From the NCBI RefSeq assembly GCF_007713465.1, contig NZ_VMSG01000001.1, positions 186,001-250,000 on the forward strand: a stretch of 64,000 bases of DNA, read 5' to 3'. The DNA is from Pseudomonas sp. H3(2019) (GTDB taxonomy: Bacteria; Pseudomonadota; Gammaproteobacteria; Pseudomonadales; Pseudomonadaceae). Both the position numbers and the translations under genes were made by a program. Under the pieces are notes generated by a model, which searched no databases, was not told the DNA's origin, and saw only the letters and a list, made by a program, of their open reading frames with translations. Shown piece after piece: positions 36,616-46,467 of this stretch (positions within the stretch are counted from its first letter, which is position 1; each line of letters begins with the position of its first letter).

Positions 36616-38010
36616 ATGACCAATCCCGCCCTGATTGAAGAGCTGAAGACCCTGGTTGAGCCTGGCAAGGTGCTGACCGATGCCGACTCCCTGAATGCTT
36701 ATGGTAAGGATTGGACCAAGCATTTCGCCCCGGCCCCGACGGCCATCGTGTTCCCCAAGACCACCGAGCAGGTCCAGGCCATCGTCCGTTGGGCGAATGA
36801 GCACAAGATTGCGCTGGTACCGTCTGGCGGACGCACCGGGCTGTCGGCTGCTGCCGTGGCGGCCAATGGCGAAGTGGTGGTTTCCTTCGACTATATGAAC
36901 CAGATCCTCGACGTGAACCTGACCGATCGTACTGCTGTGTGCCAGCCAGGTGTGGTCACGGAACAACTGCAAAACCGCGCCGAAGAGCACGGTTTGTACT
37001 ATCCGGTGGACTTCGCTTCTGCAGGTTCCAGCCAGATTGGCGGCAATATCGGCACCAATGCCGGCGGGATCAAGGTGATTCGCTACGGCATGACCCGTAA
37101 CTGGGTCGCCGGCATGAAAGTCGTGACTGGCAAGGGCGACCTGCTGGAACTGAACCGCGACCTGATCAAGAACGCTACCGGTTACGACCTCCGTCAGCTG
37201 TTCATCGGCGCCGAAGGCACCTTGGGTTTTGTGGTCGAAGCGACCATGCGCCTTGATCGCGCCCCGAAAAACCTCACCGCGATGGTCCTCGGCACCGCCG
37301 ATTTCGACTCGATCATGCCGGTGTTGCACGCCTTCCAGAATAAGCTCGACCTGACTGCGTTCGAATTCTTCTCCGACAAAGCGCTGGCCAAAGTCCTCGC
37401 ACGCGGCGACGTACCGGCACCGTTCGAATCCGATTGCCCGTTCTACGCGCTGCTGGAATTCGAAGCGACCACCGAAGAAGTAGCCAACCATGCGCTGGAA
37501 ACCTTCGAACACTGCGTCGAAGAGGGCTGGGTGCTGGATGGCGTGATGAGCCAGAGCGAATCCCAACTGCAAAACCTCTGGAAGCTGCGCGAATACATTT
37601 CCGAAACCATTTCCCACTGGACGCCGTACAAGAACGACATTTCGGTCACTGTGTCGAAAGTCCCGGCGTTCCTGAAGGAAATCGACGCGATCGTCGGCGA
37701 ACACTACCCGGACTTCGAAATCGTCTGGTTCGGTCACATCGGCGACGGCAACCTGCACTTGAACATCCTCAAGCCAGAGAACCTCAGCAAGGACGAGTTC
37801 TTCGCCAAGTGCGCGACCGTCAACAAGTGGGTGTTCGAAACCGTCGAGAAGTACAACGGCTCGATCTCGGCCGAGCACGGCGTGGGCATGACCAAGCGTG
37901 ATTACTTGACCTACAGCCGTTCACCGGTTGAGATCGAGTACATGAAAGCGGTCAAGGCGGTGTTCGACCCGAACGGCATCATGAACCCGGGCAAAATCTT
38001 CGCTGTTTGA
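36616..38010 (+). CDS. D-2-hydroxyglutarate dehydrogenase (FAD-linked)
   Basis: A 464-residue flavoprotein of the GlcD/D2HGDH family. The FAD-binding PCMH domain shows VPSGGRTGLSAAAVAANGE, GNIGTNAGGIKVIRYG and IGAEGTLGFVVEATMRL; the C-terminal domain has the metal/substrate motif WFGHIGDGNLHLN and SAEHGVGMTKRDYL. In P. stutzeri and P. aeruginosa (PA0317) the homologue beside serA oxidises D-2-hydroxyglutarate back to 2-oxoglutarate and drives SerA. The start is uncertain: the ATG at 36616 matches the known N terminus, but AGGA lies ahead of the ATG at 36592, which would add eight residues. Confidence 0.9.
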   Translation: MTNPALIEELKTLVEPGKVLTDADSLNAYGKDWTKHFAPAPTAIVFPKTTEQVQAIVRWANEHKIALVPSGGRTGLSAAAVAANGEVVVSFDYMNQILDVNLTDRTAVCQPGVVTEQLQNRAEEHGLYYPVDFASAGSSQIGGNIGTNAGGIKVIRYGMTRNWVAGMKVVTGKGDLLELNRDLIKNATGYDLRQLFIGAEGTLGFVVEATMRLDRAPKNLTAMVLGTADFDSIMPVLHAFQNKLDLTAFEFFSDKALAKVLARGDVPAPFESDCPFYALLEFEATTEEVANHALETFEHCVEEGWVLDGVMSQSESQLQNLWKLREYISETISHWTPYKNDISVTVSKVPAFLKEIDAIVGEHYPDFEIVWFGHIGDGNLHLNILKPENLSKDEFFAKCATVNKWVFETVEKYNGSISAEHGVGMTKRDYLTYSRSPVEIEYMKAVKAVFDPNGIMNPGKIFAV

Positions 38011-38050
38011 AGTCGCTGTCCCTGATGAATCAATAAGGCAGGAGTCGGTA

Positions 38051-38716
38051 ATGAGCTATCAGCACCAGTATGTCGACGGTACACGTATTCATTTCCCGGT
38101 CGGGAAAGTGGTGTGCATCGGGCGTAACTACGCCGAACACGCCAAGGAACTGGATAACCCGGTGCCGACCGAGCCGCTGTTGTTCATCAAGCCGGGCAGT
38201 TGCGTGGTCGCGCTGGAAGGTGGTTTTGCGATTCCGACCGAGCGTGGTTCAGTCCACTATGAAGCGGAAATCGCCGTGTTGATCGGCAAGCCGTTGTCGA
38301 CCAGGCCAAGCCGCGAAGAAGTGCTGGACGCGATCTCCGGGTTTGCGCCGGGGCTGGACCTGACCTTGCGCGACAAACAGGCCGAGCTGAAATCCAAAGG
38401 CCTGCCATGGGAAATCGCCAAGTCGTTCGACGGCGCCTGCGTGCTGGCGCCGTTCGTGGTCAGCAGCACCTTCCCGGACCTGACCGACATCGGTATTCGC
38501 CTGACCATCAACGGTGAAGTTCGCCAGGACGGCAACAGCAGCTTGATGCTCAACCCGATCGTGCCAATGATCCAGTACATGGCGGGCTGCTTCTCGCTGC
38601 AAGCCGGTGATGTGATCATGACAGGCACGCCGGCTGGCGTCGGCCCGCTGAACGTTGGCGATGAGCTGGTGCTGGAACTGCCAGGCGCCGGCAGCTTCAA
38701 GAGCAGTGTTCGCTAA
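38051..38716 (+). CDS. Fumarylacetoacetate hydrolase family protein
   Basis: A 221-residue FAH-fold enzyme. It shows CIGRNYAEHAKELDNPVP, FIKPGSCVV, the metal-binding Glu pair VHYEAEIAVLIG and the closing GDVIMTGTPAGVGPL. Members include fumarylpyruvate hydrolase, acylpyruvase and oxaloacetate tautomerase/decarboxylase; the exact substrate cannot be told. AGGAG precedes the ATG. It follows the D-2-hydroxyglutarate dehydrogenase by 40 bases and overlaps the next gene. Confidence 0.88.
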   Translation: MSYQHQYVDGTRIHFPVGKVVCIGRNYAEHAKELDNPVPTEPLLFIKPGSCVVALEGGFAIPTERGSVHYEAEIAVLIGKPLSTRPSREEVLDAISGFAPGLDLTLRDKQAELKSKGLPWEIAKSFDGACVLAPFVVSSTFPDLTDIGIRLTINGEVRQDGNSSLMLNPIVPMIQYMAGCFSLQAGDVIMTGTPAGVGPLNVGDELVLELPGAGSFKSSVR

Positions 38717-39617
38717 ACCACAAAGCCGGGCCCTGATCGTGCTCTTCGCTGCAGTCGTGGCGTTGGGCGCGGCCGGGCAGCATTATTGTTTGTTCGAGCG
38801 CGGCTGGTTCAACCTGCAAGCCTGGTTGCACCCGGCCGACGGCCCGTCCATGGCACTCAACGATTACCAGGTGGTTGTCGAGGCGAAGGTCATCGAAGGG
38901 CTGGCCGCTGATGTTTCGGCACTGACCTTCGATCCTGTGCGCAACAGCCTGTTCACCGTGACCAATCAAAACCCCGAATTGCTCGAACTGTCCCTCGACG
39001 GGCGAATCCTGCGCCGCGTGACGCTGATCGGCTTTGGCGACCCGGAAGCGGTGGAATTCATCAGTGCTGATACCTATGTGATCACCGATGAATATCAGCA
39101 GCGCCTGATCAAGATTCATCTGAAGGATCAAACGACGTTTCTGGACGCTGCGGAGGCCGAGCAGCTGACCCTTGGCGTGCACATGAACAGCAATAAGGGC
39201 TTTGAAGGCGTGGCCTACGATTCGGTGGGCAAGCGGCTGTTCGTCGCCAAGGAGCGCGACCCGATGCTGATCTACGAAGTGCAGGGCTTCCCGCATTACA
39301 ACCCGGAGAAGTCCTATGCGGTGCACGTGATCAACAACCCCGAGCGCGATGCCGGGTTGTTCGTGCGCGACCTGTCGAGCCTGCAATACGACAAGCGCAG
39401 CGGCCATTTGCTGGCGCTGTCGGATGAGTCGCATCTGGTGCTGGAACTGGATGTCGACGGTCGGCCGTTAAGCACGATGTCACTGAGCAAGGGGCGTCAG
39501 GGCTTGCAGAAGACAGTGCCGCAAGCAGAAGGGATCGCCATGGACGGCAGCGGCACTATGTACCTGGTCAGCGAGCCCAACCTGTTTTACGTCTTCAAAA
39601 AGCCACCACAACCCTGA
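38706..39617 (+). CDS. SdiA-regulated domain (YjiK-like) protein
   Basis: A protein of about 303 residues with one N-terminal hydrophobic segment (ALIVLFAAVVALGAAG) and a beta-propeller-like domain rich in SNKGFEGVAYDSVGKRLFVAKERDP-type repeats (shown in part), ending with PQAEGIAMDGSGTMYLVSEPNLFYVF. This is the SdiA-regulated family of unknown function, probably periplasmic. I propose the GTG at 38706, overlapping the previous stop by 11 bases with AAGAG upstream; the ATG at 38655 would lie deep inside the FAH gene. Confidence 0.75.
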   Translation: MFAKPQSRALIVLFAAVVALGAAGQHYCLFERGWFNLQAWLHPADGPSMALNDYQVVVEAKVIEGLAADVSALTFDPVRNSLFTVTNQNPELLELSLDGRILRRVTLIGFGDPEAVEFISADTYVITDEYQQRLIKIHLKDQTTFLDAAEAEQLTLGVHMNSNKGFEGVAYDSVGKRLFVAKERDPMLIYEVQGFPHYNPEKSYAVHVINNPERDAGLFVRDLSSLQYDKRSGHLLALSDESHLVLELDVDGRPLSTMSLSKGRQGLQKTVPQAEGIAMDGSGTMYLVSEPNLFYVFKKPPQP

Positions 39618-39636
39618 TCAACACCACACGACCCCT

Positions 39637-39726
39637 GTGGGAGCGAGCCTGCTCGCGATGAGGCCAGCACACTCAACATCGATGTTGAATGACCGACCGC
39701 TATCGCGAGCAGGCTCGCTCCCACAG
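39637..39726. repeat. REP pair (family A), inverted
   Basis: Inverted copies at about 39637-39661 and 39702-39726, between the convergent SdiA-regulated-domain and rpiA genes. Confidence 0.85.
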
Positions 39727-39745
39727 TTTTGATTGTGTATTGGGC

Positions 39746-40420
39746 TTATTGGGCGCGCAGGGTCTTCACGCCTTCGCTCGTGCCGAGCAGCAGCAAGTCT
39801 GCCGGACGGGCAGCGAACAGGCCGTTGGTGACCACGCCGACGATGGCGTTGATTTGAGTCTCGAGTTCGACCGGGTTGGTGATCTGCATGTTGAACACGT
39901 CGAGGATGATGTTGCCGTTGTCGGTCAGTACACCTTCACGGTAAACCGGATCGCCGCCCAGTTTCACCAGCTCGCGGGCCACGTGGCTGCGGGCCATCGG
40001 GATCACTTCGACCGGGAGTGGGAAAGTGCCCAGGACCGGCACCAGTTTGCTGGCGTCGGCGATGCAGATGAACGTCTTGGCCACGGCTGCAACGATCTTC
40101 TCGCGGGTCAGGGCGGCGCCACCGCCCTTGATCAGGTTCAGGTGCTCATCGCTTTCATCGGCGCCGTCGACGTAGAACTCCAGGTCGCTGACGGTGTTGA
40201 GCTCATACACCGGAATCCCATGGCCCTTGAGGCGTGCGGCGGTGGCTTCGGAACTGGCAACCGCGCCGTCGAACGCGCCCTTGTGCAGGGCCAGTGCGTC
40301 GATGAAGCAGTTGGCAGTGGAGCCGGTGCCGACCCCGACGATGCTCTTGTCGTCGAGTTTTGGAAGGATGAAATCGACGGCGGCCTGGGCCACTGCCTGT
40401 TTGAGTTGATCCTGGGTCAT
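39746..40420 (-). CDS. rpiA: Ribose-5-phosphate isomerase A
   Basis: A 224-residue enzyme converting ribose 5-phosphate to ribulose 5-phosphate in the pentose phosphate pathway. It shows [16 protein letters not shown] at the phosphate-binding loop, the catalytic Asp region [11 protein letters not shown] and [15 protein letters not shown] with the active-site Glu. The start at 40418-40420 ([15 protein letters not shown]) matches other RpiA proteins; earlier starts were rejected. Divergent from ilvA. Confidence 0.95.
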   Translation of the reverse strand: MTQDQLKQAVAQAAVDFILPKLDDKSIVGVGTGSTANCFIDALALHKGAFDGAVASSEATAARLKGHGIPVYELNTVSDLEFYVDGADESDEHLNLIKGGGAALTREKIVAAVAKTFICIADASKLVPVLGTFPLPVEVIPMARSHVARELVKLGGDPVYREGVLTDNGNIILDVFNMQITNPVELETQINAIVGVVTNGLFAARPADLLLLGTSEGVKTLRAQ

Positions 40421-40505
40421 GCTGGCTCCGAAAGCGGGCAAGGGGAACTGAAGGCCGGCATTATAGGCTGCGGGGCAGGGAAGGTCATTGCCCGATTGGC
40501 AGGTC

Positions 40506-40579
40506 AAAAGATCGCAGCCTGCGGCGGCTCCTATGGCGCGCTCACTGACATGTGGAGCTGCCGAAGGCTGCGATCTTTT
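40506..40579. repeat. Family C inverted repeat pair
   Basis: AAAAGATCGCAGCC (40506-40519) and GGCTGCGATCTTTT (40566-40579) are inverted copies, each followed inward by related GGCGGCTCC / GGAGCTGCCG sequence. This is another repeat type common between Pseudomonas genes. It lies in the rpiA-ilvA divergent gap, so it is in a promoter region rather than at gene ends. Confidence 0.75.
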
Positions 40580-40675
40580 CCGACGGCCTTAAAACCACCT
40601 GTTTAGTGTGGTCGCACGGGCAAAAGCCGGGTTAGACTCCTTGGCCCTGCCCAACTCGCTCAGTGATGCTTTCCG

Positions 40676-42190
40676 ATGCTCGAACAGTACGTCAAAAAGA
40701 TCCTCACCTCGCGCGTTTATGACGTTGCCGTAGAAACCCCATTGCAGACTGCTCGCCAGCTCTCCGAGCGGTTGGGCAATACTATTTGGCTCAAGCGCGA
40801 AGACTTGCAGCCGGTGTTCTCGTTCAAGATTCGCGGCGCTTACAACAAGCTGACCCAATTGAGCGATGAAGAGCGCGCCCGTGGCGTGGTCACCGCCTCG
40901 GCAGGTAACCATGCGCAGGGCCTGGCGCTCGCGGCCAAGGTGTTGGGCGTGAAAGCGACCATCGTCATGCCCAAGACCACCCCCGAGATCAAGGTCGAAG
41001 GCGTGCGTTCGCGCGGCGGCAAAGTAGTACTGCACGGGGATTCCTTCCCGGAAGCCCTGGCCTATTCGCTGAAACTGGTCGACGAAAAGGGTTACGTCTA
41101 CATCCACCCTTACGATGATCCGCACACCATTGCCGGGCAGGGCACCGTGGCGATGGAGATTCTGCGCCAGCACCCGGGCCCGCTTGATGCGATTTTCGTC
41201 CCGGTGGGCGGTGGCGGCCTGATCGCCGGGATCGCCGCGTACGTGAAGTACCTGCGGCCCGAGATCAAGATCATCGGCGTCGAGCCGGACGACTCCAACT
41301 GCCTGCAAGCGGCCATGGCGGCCGGTGAGCGCGTGGTTCTGCCGACCGTCGGGCTCTTTGCCGATGGTGTGGCGGTGGCGCAGATCGGCCAGCACACCTT
41401 CGACATCTGCAAGGATTACGTCGATGAGGTGATTACCGTCAGCACGGATGAGATCTGTGCGGCAATCAAGGATATCTACGACGATACCCGCTCGATCACC
41501 GAGCCTGCCGGCGCCTTGGGCGTAGCGGGGATCAAGAAGTACGTCGAGTTGCGCGGTGTAACCGGGCAGACCCTGGTGGCCATCGACTCCGGCGCCAACG
41601 TCAACTTCGACCGCCTGCGCCACGTCGCCGAGCGCGCCGAGCTGGGTGAAGGTCGTGAAGCGATCATCGCCGTGACGATCCCGGAGAAACCGGGCAGCTT
41701 CAAGGCGTTTTGCGAAGCCATCGGCAAACGCCAGATCACCGAATTCAATTACCGCTACAACACCGGCAGCGAAGCGCACATCTTTGTTGGGGTGCAGACG
41801 CACCCGGAAAACGATCCGCGCAGTGCGCTGCTCGCCAGTCTGACCGAGCAGGGCTTCCCGGTGCTCGACCTGACCGACAACGAGCTGGCCAAGTTGCACA
41901 TTCGCCACATGGTCGGCGGTCGTGCGGCGCATGTCGTCGACGAAGTGGTGTTGCGCTTCGAGTTCCCGGAGCGTCCTGGAGCGTTGTTCAACTTCCTCAA
42001 CAAGCTCGGCGGGCGCTGGAACATCTCGATGTTCCACTACCGCAACCACGGCGCGGCCGATGGTCGGGTGGTCGCCGGTCTGCAAGTGCCGCATGAAGAG
42101 CGTCATCTGGTGCCGGCGGCGCTGGCAGAAATCGGTTACCCGTATTGGGATGAGAGCGACAACCCGGCGTATAAGCTGTTCCTCGGCTGA
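40676..42190 (+). CDS. ilvA: Threonine deaminase, biosynthetic
   Basis: A 504-residue PLP enzyme making 2-oxobutyrate for isoleucine. Lys51 in FSFKIRGAYNKL forms the Schiff base, GSGVAAG-like glycine loop is VPVGGGGLIAGIAAYVK, and ASAGNHAQG is the substrate loop. Two C-terminal ACT-like domains (about 325-415 and 425-500) give isoleucine/valine control, as in E. coli IlvA. There is no strong Shine-Dalgarno at the ATG at 40676, but the length and start fit the family. Confidence 0.94.
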   Translation: MLEQYVKKILTSRVYDVAVETPLQTARQLSERLGNTIWLKREDLQPVFSFKIRGAYNKLTQLSDEERARGVVTASAGNHAQGLALAAKVLGVKATIVMPKTTPEIKVEGVRSRGGKVVLHGDSFPEALAYSLKLVDEKGYVYIHPYDDPHTIAGQGTVAMEILRQHPGPLDAIFVPVGGGGLIAGIAAYVKYLRPEIKIIGVEPDDSNCLQAAMAAGERVVLPTVGLFADGVAVAQIGQHTFDICKDYVDEVITVSTDEICAAIKDIYDDTRSITEPAGALGVAGIKKYVELRGVTGQTLVAIDSGANVNFDRLRHVAERAELGEGREAIIAVTIPEKPGSFKAFCEAIGKRQITEFNYRYNTGSEAHIFVGVQTHPENDPRSALLASLTEQGFPVLDLTDNELAKLHIRHMVGGRAAHVVDEVVLRFEFPERPGALFNFLNKLGGRWNISMFHYRNHGAADGRVVAGLQVPHEERHLVPAALAEIGYPYWDESDNPAYKLFLG

Positions 42191-42229
42191 GCGTCTACGC
42201 TGATAGGCAATCTATAAGGAGATCGAACC

Positions 42230-42655
42230 ATGGAAACGTTAACCGCCCTGAAAGTGGCCCATGTCCTGGCAGCGGTGCTGTTGCTGGTCGGTGCGCTGGG
42301 TCTGGCGATCTGGGTCTGGCGCACGCGCCGCAACGGTGACGCGACGGCGCCCGCGCGCATCTTGCAGCGGCCACGGGTGTTTGTCTGGCTGGTGATGGGC
42401 CTGGCGTTGCTGAGCATTCCATTTACGGGATGGGGGATGGTGCATCTGGTAGGCTGGCCGCTGGGGCAGACCTGGATTCTGGCTTCCAGCCTGATCTACG
42501 CCGTCGGCGCGCTGGCGGTGTTCTGGCTGCTGGTGCGGCTGAACAAGCTGCGCACTATGCCGGGAGGCAACGGCAAATTTACCTTCGCCTTGGCACTGTT
42601 CAGTTTTGTCTGCTTTATCGCGATTGCCGGGTTGATGGACGCCAAGCCGGTCTGA
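42230..42655 (+). CDS. DUF2269-family integral membrane protein
   Basis: A 141-residue protein with four hydrophobic segments. The first includes VAHVLAAVLLLVGALGLAIW, with the conserved His of the 'K..H.l....lfG' DUF2269 pattern; further ones include WLVMGLALLSIPFTGWGM, WILASSLIYAVGALAVFWLL and FALALFSFVCFIAIAGLM. Function unknown; the histidine may bind a cofactor. AAGGAG lies ahead of the ATG. It follows ilvA by 39 bases, and a family B repeat ends it. Confidence 0.8.
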   Translation: METLTALKVAHVLAAVLLLVGALGLAIWVWRTRRNGDATAPARILQRPRVFVWLVMGLALLSIPFTGWGMVHLVGWPLGQTWILASSLIYAVGALAVFWLLVRLNKLRTMPGGNGKFTFALALFSFVCFIAIAGLMDAKPV

Positions 42656-42660
42656 CTACT

Positions 42661-42761
42661 GATCGTTCCCATGCTCTGCGTGGGAATGCAGCCCTCGACG
42701 CTCCGCGTCGGTGACGCGGAGCGTCACAGGAGGCGTTACCACGCAGAGCGTGGGAACGATC
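42661..42761. repeat. Family B composite palindromic repeat
   Basis: Outer arms GATCGTTCCCATGCTCTGCG and CGCAGAGCGTGGGAACGATC flank the inner CGACGCTCCGCGTCG-GTGACGCGGAGCGTC pair. Nearly the same sequence occurs at 46366-46466. Lies between convergent DUF2269 and HAD genes. Confidence 0.85.
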
Positions 42762-42774
42762 GGTTACTGTGTAT

Positions 42775-43431
42775 TCAGTCGCGCAGAGTGATCACTGGCC
42801 AGCCGCGTTTCTGTGCTTCGGCGCGCAAATTCGGGTCCGGGTCCACGGCCACCGGGTTTGCCACTTCCTCCAGTAACGCCAGGTCATTCATCGAATCGCT
42901 ATAGAAATAGCTGTCTTCGAGCGACATGCCGGTCTCTTCCAGCCAACGATTCAAGCGCGTCACCTTGCCTTCACGGAAGCACGGCACGTCAGTGCTGCGT
43001 CCGGTGTAGCGGCCGTCGATCATTTCGCATTCGGTGGCAATCAGGGTTTCAACGCCCAGACGCTGGGCAATGGGACCTGTGACGAAGCGGTTGGTGGCGG
43101 TGATGATCACCAGTTTGTCACCGGCCGCCCGGTGCCTGGCCAGCAACTCGAGTCCCTTGGACAATACGATCGGCTCGATGCAATCGCGCATGTAGTCGCG
43201 ATGCCATTCGTCCAGCAGGGTCATCTCGGTACGGCCGAGGATTTCCAGGCAAAAGTTCAGGTACTCGGCCTGGTCCAGCTTGCCGGCCAGGTAGTCCTGG
43301 TAGAACTCGTCGTTGCGTGTTTTGTAGGCGACGGCATCGAGCAAGCCGCGTTCGCACAGGTAATCGCCCCACGCGTGATCGCTGTCGCCGCCCAAAAGTG
43401 TGTTGTCCAAGTCGAATAAAGCCAGACGCAT
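42775..43431 (-). CDS. HAD-family phosphatase (histidinol-phosphatase-like)
   Basis: A 218-residue class IB HAD hydrolase. Motif I is [13 protein letters not shown] (D7, D9), motif II is VIITATNRF, and motif III/IV is [14 protein letters not shown]. An ortholog in P. aeruginosa (PA0335) is reported to be the histidinol phosphate phosphatase of histidine synthesis; phosphoserine phosphatase-like activity is the main alternative. The ATG at 43431 precedes the conserved [11 protein letters not shown]. Divergent from rppH. Confidence 0.85.
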   Translation of the reverse strand: MRLALFDLDNTLLGGDSDHAWGDYLCERGLLDAVAYKTRNDEFYQDYLAGKLDQAEYLNFCLEILGRTEMTLLDEWHRDYMRDCIEPIVLSKGLELLARHRAAGDKLVIITATNRFVTGPIAQRLGVETLIATECEMIDGRYTGRSTDVPCFREGKVTRLNRWLEETGMSLEDSYFYSDSMNDLALLEEVANPVAVDPDPNLRAEAQKRGWPVITLRD

Positions 43432-43575
43432 TTGCAGTTACTCGCTGAAAAGTCTGTAAAAAGGCCTCCAGAATACGGTCTTTTCACAAGAGTGCACATA
43501 ACGTAGGAAGCTTCGTTGCCGCCTTCACAACCTTTGTGGAACAATGCGACGACATGCGTTTGCGAGGTTGTTGCC

Positions 43576-44055
43576 GTGATCGACCCCGATGGTTTCCGCC
43601 CCAATGTCGGGATCATTCTCACGAATGATGCCGGCCAGGTGCTATGGGCTCGCCGTATCAATCAAGATGCCTGGCAGTTTCCTCAAGGTGGTATCAACCC
43701 TCAGGAGACGCCGGAAGACGCCTTGTACCGCGAGTTGAACGAAGAAGTGGGTCTGGAGCGCGAAGATGTTGAAATTCTCGCCTGCACCCGGGGCTGGTTG
43801 CGCTATCGTTTGCCGCAACGCCTGGTCAGAACGCACAGCCAACCGCTGTGCATCGGCCAGAAACAGAAATGGTTTCTCCTGCGCCTGGTCTCCAATGAGC
43901 AGCGGGTGCGGATGGATTTGACCGGTAAACCGGAATTCGATGGCTGGCGCTGGGTCAGTTATTGGTATCCGTTGGGCCAGGTGGTGACATTCAAGCGCGA
44001 GGTTTATCGCCGCGCTCTCAAAGAGCTTGCCCCGCGCCTTTTAGCGCGCGACTGA
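43576..44055 (+). CDS. rppH: RNA pyrophosphohydrolase
   Basis: A 159-residue Nudix hydrolase that removes pyrophosphate from 5' triphosphate mRNA ends and starts decay. The Nudix box is residues 38-60, with [22 protein letters not shown]. The start is the GTG at 43576 ([15 protein letters not shown]), as in other RppH proteins, with GAGG upstream; the ATG at 43516 would add 20 unconserved residues. ptsP follows after 22 bases, the usual arrangement in gammaproteobacteria. Confidence 0.94.
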   Translation: MIDPDGFRPNVGIILTNDAGQVLWARRINQDAWQFPQGGINPQETPEDALYRELNEEVGLEREDVEILACTRGWLRYRLPQRLVRTHSQPLCIGQKQKWFLLRLVSNEQRVRMDLTGKPEFDGWRWVSYWYPLGQVVTFKREVYRRALKELAPRLLARD

Positions 44056-44077
44056 CGACGGAGTTCGACCCCGAGCC

Positions 44078-46357
44078 ATGCTCAATACGCTGCGCAAGAT
44101 CGTCCAGGAAGTTAACTCCGCCAAGGATCTCAAGGCGGCGTTGGGGATTATTGTGTTGCGCGTCAAAGAGGCCATGGGCAGCCAGGTCTGCTCGGTCTAC
44201 CTGCTCGACCCTGAAACCAACCGCTTCGTGCTGATGGCCACCGAGGGCTTGAACAAGCGCTCGATCGGCAAGGTCAGCATGGCGCCCAACGAAGGTCTGG
44301 TTGGCCTGGTCGGCACGCGTGAAGAACCCCTCAACCTCGAAAACGCCGCGGATCACCCGCGCTATCGCTACTTCGCCGAAACCGGTGAAGAGCGTTATGC
44401 CTCGTTCCTCGGAGCCCCGATCATTCACCACCGCCGCGTTGTCGGCGTGTTGGTCATCCAGCAAAAAGAACGTCGCCAGTTCGACGAAGGTGAAGAAGCC
44501 TTCCTGGTGACCATGAGCGCCCAGCTCGCGGGCGTTATCGCCCACGCCGAGGCCACGGGTTCGATCCGTGGTCTGGGGCGTCAGGGCAAGGGCATTCAGG
44601 AAGCAAAGTTTGTTGGCGTTCCCGGCTCGCCCGGTGCGGCGGTCGGTACCGCGGTGGTTATGTTGCCGCCAGCCGATCTGGACGTGGTGCCCGACAAGAC
44701 CATCGCTGATATCGAAGCAGAGCTGGGGTTGTTCAAGACCGCCATCGAAGGCGTACGCGCCGACATGCGCGCGCTGTCCGCCAAGCTCGCCACGCAATTG
44801 CGGCCGGAAGAGCGGGCGCTGTTCGACGTCTACCTGATGATGCTCGACGACGCTTCGCTGGGCAGCGAAGTGACCACCGTGATCAAGACCGGCCAATGGG
44901 CCCAGGGCGCACTGCGTCAGGTGGTCACCGATCACGTCAACCGTTTCGAATTGATGGACGACGCCTACCTGCGTGAACGTGCCTCGGACGTCAAGGACCT
45001 TGGCCGACGCCTGCTGGCTTACTTGCAGGAAGAGCGTCAGCAGACCCTGGTCTATCCCGACAACACCATTCTGATCAGCGAAGAACTGACGCCGGCGATG
45101 CTCGGCGAGGTGCCGGAAGGCAAGCTGGTGGGGTTGGTGTCGGTACTCGGTTCCGGCAACTCCCACGTGGCGATCCTGGCGCGAGCCATGGGCATCCCGA
45201 CGGTGATGGGCCTGGTCGATCTGCCGTATTCCAAGGTCGACGGCATCCAGATGATCGTCGACGGTTACCACGGCGAGGTCTACACCAACCCGAGTGACGT
45301 GCTGCGCAAGCAGTTCGCCGACGTGGTCGAAGAAGAGAAGCAACTGGCGCTGGGGCTGGATGCACTGCGCGACTTGCCGTGTGTGACGATCGACGGTCAC
45401 CGCATGCCGCTGTGGGTCAACACCGGCCTGCTGGCGGATGTGGCACGGGCGCAGAAGCGTGGTGCCGAAGGCGTGGGTCTGTACCGCACCGAAGTGCCGT
45501 TCATGATCAATCAGCGCTTTCCGAGCGAAAAGGAGCAGCTGGCGATTTATCGCGAGCAACTCGCCGCCTTCCATCCGCAACCGGTAACCATGCGCAGCCT
45601 GGACATCGGCGGCGACAAGTCACTGTCGTACTTCCCGATCAAGGAAGACAACCCGTTCCTCGGCTGGCGCGGGATTCGCGTGACCCTCGACCACCCGGAA
45701 ATCTTCCTGGTACAGACCCGCGCCATGCTCAAGGCCAGTGAAGGCCTGAACAACCTGCGCATTTTGCTGCCGATGATCTCTGGCACGCATGAGCTGGAAG
45801 AAGCCCTGCACCTGATTCACCGCGCCTGGGGTGAAGTGCGCGACGAAGGCACCGACGTGCCGATGCCGCCAGTTGGCGTGATGATCGAGATTCCCGCAGC
45901 GGTGTACCAGACCAAGGAACTGGCACGGCAGGTGGACTTCCTGTCGGTCGGCTCCAACGACCTGACCCAGTACCTGCTGGCCGTGGACCGTAACAACCCG
46001 CGGGTAGCCGATCTTTACGACTACCTGCACCCGGCGGTGCTGCAAGCCCTGCAAACCGTGGTGCGCGATGCACATGCCGAAGGCAAGCCGGTGAGTATCT
46101 GCGGCGAGATGGCCGGTGACCCGGCGGCGGCGGTGCTGTTGATGGCGATGGGCTTCGACAGCCTGTCGATGAACGCCACCAACTTGCCGAAAGTGAAGTG
46201 GATGCTGCGCCAGATCAACCTGAGCTGGGCCAGGGATCTGCTCGCCGAGCTGATGACCATCGACAACCCGCAAGTGATCCACAGCTCGCTGCAACTGGCG
46301 CTGAAGAACCTTGGGTTGGCGCGGATGATCAATCCGGCAGCGATCAAGCCTCTCTAG
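44078..46357 (+). CDS. ptsP: Phosphoenolpyruvate-protein phosphotransferase, nitrogen PTS enzyme I
   Basis: A 759-residue EI-Ntr. Residues 1 to about 165 form a GAF sensor domain (KEAMGSQVCSVYLLDPE, GAPIIHHRRVVGVLVIQ). The EI part has the phospho-accepting His363 in GSGNSHVAILARAMGIP and the PEP-binding TIM barrel with LDIGGDKSLSYF, FLSVGSNDLTQYLLAVDRNN and the Cys of VSICGEMAGDP. It phosphorylates NPr and the IIA-Ntr protein, linking nitrogen and potassium status to regulation. Operon with rppH. Confidence 0.95.
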   Translation: MLNTLRKIVQEVNSAKDLKAALGIIVLRVKEAMGSQVCSVYLLDPETNRFVLMATEGLNKRSIGKVSMAPNEGLVGLVGTREEPLNLENAADHPRYRYFAETGEERYASFLGAPIIHHRRVVGVLVIQQKERRQFDEGEEAFLVTMSAQLAGVIAHAEATGSIRGLGRQGKGIQEAKFVGVPGSPGAAVGTAVVMLPPADLDVVPDKTIADIEAELGLFKTAIEGVRADMRALSAKLATQLRPEERALFDVYLMMLDDASLGSEVTTVIKTGQWAQGALRQVVTDHVNRFELMDDAYLRERASDVKDLGRRLLAYLQEERQQTLVYPDNTILISEELTPAMLGEVPEGKLVGLVSVLGSGNSHVAILARAMGIPTVMGLVDLPYSKVDGIQMIVDGYHGEVYTNPSDVLRKQFADVVEEEKQLALGLDALRDLPCVTIDGHRMPLWVNTGLLADVARAQKRGAEGVGLYRTEVPFMINQRFPSEKEQLAIYREQLAAFHPQPVTMRSLDIGGDKSLSYFPIKEDNPFLGWRGIRVTLDHPEIFLVQTRAMLKASEGLNNLRILLPMISGTHELEEALHLIHRAWGEVRDEGTDVPMPPVGVMIEIPAAVYQTKELARQVDFLSVGSNDLTQYLLAVDRNNPRVADLYDYLHPAVLQALQTVVRDAHAEGKPVSICGEMAGDPAAAVLLMAMGFDSLSMNATNLPKVKWMLRQINLSWARDLLAELMTIDNPQVIHSSLQLALKNLGLARMINPAAIKPL

Positions 46358-46365
46358 CGTGTACT

Positions 46366-46466
46366 GATCATGCCCACGCTCTGCGTGGGCATGCAGCCCT
46401 CGACGCTCTGCGTCGGTGACGCGGAGCGTCACAGGAGGCGTTACCACGCAGAGCGTGGGAACGATC
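46366..46466. repeat. Family B composite palindromic repeat
   Basis: Nearly identical to the 42661-42761 unit: outer arms built on TGATCATGCCCACGCTCTGCG and CGCAGAGCGTGGGAACGATC, with the inner GACGCTCTGCGTCG / GACGCGGAGCGTC pair. Between convergent ptsP and the NRDE gene. Confidence 0.85.
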
Positions 46467-46467
46467 G

